Under the pieces are notes generated by a model that saw nothing but the letters and a program-made list of their open reading frames with translations, was not told the DNA's origin and did not search any database. Below, in pieces: positions 60,401-64,000 of a stretch of DNA of 64,000 nucleotides. Each line of letters opens with the position of its first letter. The stretch's first letter is position 1. This DNA comes from Siphonodentalium dalli (Eukaryota; Mollusca; Scaphopoda; Gadilida; Siphonodentaliidae), in contig CP136065.1 of NCBI GenBank assembly GCA_032622095.1, positions 95,423,343 to 95,487,342 on the forward strand, in the 5' to 3' direction. Both the position numbers and the translations under genes were made by a program.

Positions 60401-62398
60401 TACTCAGGAAATTGAATTGGTGTGGGGAAAAATTTCCATATGTTGTACTTGAATTGTTATTGGTCCATGCATGATGAAACTATCGTTTCTTTTGATTAAA
60501 TAGGCAGAATTAACTCATTATCTCCTCACTTTTTCAGTTCTGTATTCTGACCACTCAGTTTAATTAACGAATCAATGAACAACGATAATTAATGTATTAA
60601 GAAACTCTTAGATGAGTGAATGTATAGACAGAAAAATGCAAATCCAGTTACACAGGAAATTGAATTGGTGTGGGGAAATGTTCCCAAATGTTGTAATTGA
60701 ATTGTTATTGGTCCATGGTGAGACTATCGTTTCTCTTGATAAAAAGGCAGAATTAACTCATTGATTATCTCATGTGTCTCCTCACGTTTTCAGTTCTGTA
60801 TTCTGACCATTCAGTTCAATTAACGAATCAATCAACAACTATAATTAATGTATTAAGAAACTCTTAGATGAGTGAATGTATAGACAGAAAAATGCAAATC
60901 CAGTTACACAGGAAATTGAATTCGTGTGGGGAAAAATTTCCAAATGTTGTACTTGAATTGTTATTGGTCCGTGGTGAGACTATCATTTCTCTTGATTAAA
61001 AAGGCAGAATTAACTCATTGATTATCTCATGTGTCTCCTCACGTTTTCTGTTCTGTATTCTGACCATTCAGTTCAATAAACGAATCAATCAACAACTATA
61101 ATTAATGTATTAAGAAACTGTTTGATGAGTGAATGTATAGACAGAAAAAATGCAAATCCAGTTACTCAGGAAATTGAATTGGTGTGGGGAAAAATTCCCA
61201 AATGTTGTACTTGAATTGTTATTGGTCCATGCATGATGAGACTATCGTTTCTCTTGATTAAATAGGCAGAATTAACTCATTATCTCCTCACTTTTTCAGT
61301 TCTGTATTCTGACCACTCAGTTTAATTAACGAATCAATGAACAACGATAATTAATGTATTAAGAAACTCTTAGATGAGTGAATGTATAGACAGAAAAATG
61401 CAAATCCAGTTACACAGGAAATTGAATTCGTGTGGGGAAAAATTCCCAAATGTTGTACTTGAATTGTTATTTGTCCATGATGAGACTATCGTTTCTCTTG
61501 ATTAAATAGACAGAATTTACTCATTATCTCCTCACTTTTTTCAGTTCTGTATTCTGACCACTCCGTTTAATTAACGAATCAATGAACAACGATAATTAAT
61601 GTATTAAGAAACTCTTAGATGAGTGAATGTATAGACAGAAAAATGCAAATCCAGTTACACAGGAAATTGAATTCGTGTGGGGAAAAATTCCCAAATGTTG
61701 TACTTGAATTGTTATTTGTCCATGATGAGACTATCGTTTCTCTTGATTAAATAGACAGAATTAACTCATTATCTCCTCACTTTTTTCAGTTCTGTATTCT
61801 GACCACTCCGTTTAATTAACGAATCAATGAACAACGATAATTAATGTATTAAGAAACTCTTAGATGAGTGAATGTATAGACAGAAAAATGCAAATCCAGT
61901 TACACAGGAAATTGAATTCGTGTGGGGAAAAATTCCCAAATGTTGTACTTGAATTGTTATTTGTCCATGATGAGACTATCGTTTCTCTTGATTAAATAGG
62001 CAGAATTAACTCATTATCTCCTCACTTTTTCAGTTCTGTATTCTGACCACTCAGTTTAATTAACGAATCAATGAACAACGATAATTAATGTATTAAGAAA
62101 CTCTTAGATGAGTGAATGTATAGACAGAAAAATGCAAATCCAGTTACACAGGAAATTGAATTCGTGTGGGGAAAAATTCCCAAATGTTGTACTTGAATTG
62201 TTATTTGTCCATGATGAGACTATCGTTTCTCTTGATTAAATAGACAGAATTAACTCATTATCTCCTCAGTTTTTTCAGTTCTGTATTCTGACCACTCCGT
62301 TTAATTAACGAATCAATGAACAACGATAATTAATGTATTAAGAAACTCTTAGATGAGTGAATGTATAGACAGAAAAATGCAAATCCAGTTACACAGGA
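57405..62398 (+). repeat. 2494-bp higher-order tandem duplication in the satellite
   Basis: Diagnostic variants recur exactly 2494 bp apart: GTGTGGAGAAAAATTC (57421/57915+2000), GGGGAAATGTTCCC (58181/60675), AAACTGTTTGATGAG (58621/61115), AGAATTTACTC (59029/61523) and CTCCTCAGTTTTTTC (59768/62262). The copies span about 57405-59898 and 59899-62392, about ten monomers each. I found no difference at the sites compared. Confidence 0.85.
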
Positions 62399-63520
62399 AA
62401 TTGAATTGGTGTGGGGAAAAATTTCCAAATGTTGTACTTGAATTGTTATTGGTCCGTGGTGAGACTATCATTTCTCTTGATTAAAAATGCAGAATTAACT
62501 CATTGATTATCTCATGTGTCTCCTCACGTTTTCAGTTCTGTATTCTGACCGTTCAGTTCAATTAACGAATCAATCAACAACTATAATTAATGTATTAAGA
62601 AACTCTTAGATGAGTGAATGTATAGATAGAATAATGCAAATCCAGTTACACAGGAAATTGAATTGGTGTGGGAAAAAATCCCCAAATGTTGTACTTGAAT
62701 TGTTATTGGTCCATGATGAGACTATCGTTTCTCTTGATAAAAAGGCAGAATTAACTCATTGATTATCTCATGTGTCTCCTCACGTTTTCAGTTCTGTATT
62801 CTGACCGTTCAGTTCAATTATCGAATCAATCAACAACTATAATTAATGTATTAAGAAACTCTTAGATGAGTGAATGTATAGACAGAAAAATGCAAATCCA
62901 GTTACACAGGAAATTGAATTCGTGTGGGGAAAAATTCCCAAATGTTGTACTTGAATTGTTATTTGTCCATGATGAGACTATCGTTTCTCTTGATTAAATA
63001 GACAGAATTAACTCATTATCTCCTCAGTTTTTTCAGTTCTGTATTCTGACCACTCCGTTTAATTAACGAATCAATGAACAACGATAATTAATGTATTAAG
63101 AAACTCTTAGATGAGTGAATGTATAGACAGAAAAATGCAAATCCAGTTACACAGGAAATTGAATTGGTGTGGGGAAAAATTTCCAAATGTTGTACTTGAA
63201 TTGTTATTGGTCCGTGGTGAGACTATCATTTCTCTTGATTAAAAATGCAGAATTAACTCATTGATTATCTCATGTGTCTCCTCACGTTTTCAGTTCTGTA
63301 TTCTGACCGTTCAGTTCAATTAACGAATCAATCAACAACTATAATTAATGTATTAAGAAACTCTTAGATGAGTGAATGTATAGACAGAATAATGCAAATC
63401 CAGTTACACAGGAAATTGAATTGGTGTGGGAAAAAATCCCCAAATGTTGTACTTGAATTGTTATTGGTCCATGATGAGACTATCGTTTCTCTTGATAAAA
63501 AGGCAGAATTAACTCATTGA
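62250..63520 (+). repeat. 758-bp higher-order duplication (three monomers)
   Basis: CTCCTCAGTTTTTTC recurs at 62262 and 63020, and the variant AATAATGCAAATCC recurs at about 62631 and 63389, both 758 bp apart. This is a second, younger expansion next to the 2494-bp one. The copies differ by at least one base (AGATAGA versus AGACAGA). Confidence 0.75.
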
Positions 63521-64000
63521 TTATCTCATGTGTCTCCTCACGTTTTCAGTTCTGTATTCTGACCGTTCAGTTCAATTAACGAATCAATCAACAACTATAA
63601 TTAATGTATTAAGAAACTCTTAGATGAGTGAATGTATAGACAGAAAAATGCAAATCCAGTTACTCAGGAAATTGAAATGGTGTGGGGAAAAATTCCCAAA
63701 TGTTGTACTTGAATTGTTATTGGTCCATGGTGAGACCATTATTTCTCTTGATTAAAAGGGCAGAATTAACTCATTGATTATCTCATGTGTCTCCTCACGT
63801 TTTCAGTTCTGTATTCTGACCATTCAGTTCAATTAACGAATCAATCAACAACTATAATTAATGTATTAAGAAACTCTTTGATGAGTGAATGTATAGACAG
63901 AAAAATGCAAATCCAGTTACTCAGGAAATTGAATTGGTGTGGGGAAAAATTTCCATATGTTGTACTTGAATTGTTATTGGTCCATGCATGATGAAACTAT

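Larger units (their letters stand above)
56567..64000 (+). repeat. Satellite array, 248-262-bp monomers, continues past window end
   Basis: Roughly 29 monomers follow one another to the end of the window. Counting from the motif TTCTGTATTCTGAC, successive units start at 56781, 57029, 57291, 57539, 57796, 58044, 58300, 58557 and 58806. There are two length classes: about 248 bp, lacking GATTATCTCATGTGT, and about 257 bp. Monomers contain AATTAACTCATTG, TAATTAATGTATTAAGAAAC and TTGAATTGGTGTGGGGAAA. The first, partial unit has a unique spacer. Short ORFs of 64-68 codons recur but are a by-product of the repeat. Confidence 0.95.

Noticed and set aside
56567-64000. CRISPR-like array of regular repeats
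   Set aside because: Units are about 250 bp, nearly the same along their whole length, with no unique spacers, in a eukaryotic sequence. This is a satellite.

Overview
The window is eukaryotic. It carries one split plus-strand gene with GT-AG introns, buried in AT-rich non-coding DNA packed with small inverted-repeat transposons, minisatellites and a Helitron. The gene and repeat style suggest a marine invertebrate such as an echinoderm, hemichordate, amphioxus or mollusc. I cannot place it more precisely from sequence alone.

The only host gene I can support is a delphilin-type formin (GRID2IP family). Sixteen exons from 3258 to 47492 join in a continuous reading frame of 914 codons, and every junction phase is compatible. 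The domain order is PDZ, PDZ, harmonin-N-like, PDZ, harmonin-N-like, harmonin-N-like, a basic and acidic linker, a proline-rich FH1 stretch, and the first residues of FH2. The rest of FH2 must lie beyond the window. One further in-frame cassette exon (33134-33199) is plausible, and the donor of exon 9 is tandemly duplicated.

The introns hold many mobile-element families. Several MITE families share TTAACCCTTT-type ends (piggyBac-like). One family has CAGTAATGCCC ends in TA context (Tc1/mariner-like). One hAT-like family has four copies with perfect 8-bp target duplications. One element looks MULE-like, with 9-bp direct repeats. There are also a 5.2-kb giant palindrome (20266-25478), three blocks of a 145-165-bp minisatellite family with hairpin ends, and a CpG-rich minisatellite trimer (14823-16664) that repeats an NRF1-type palindrome. 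A THAP-domain transposon relic lies at 42551-45368.

From 48284 onward the sequence is Helitron territory. Two short non-autonomous Helitrons and one long element stand head to tail, each CTAG 3' end directly touching the next TC 5' end. The long element carries an intact 1486-codon Rep/helicase ORF (51915-56375). It is followed by a duplicated scrap of its own ORF, which runs straight into a 248-262-bp satellite array. The array fills the window to its end and contains a 2494-bp higher-order tandem duplication.
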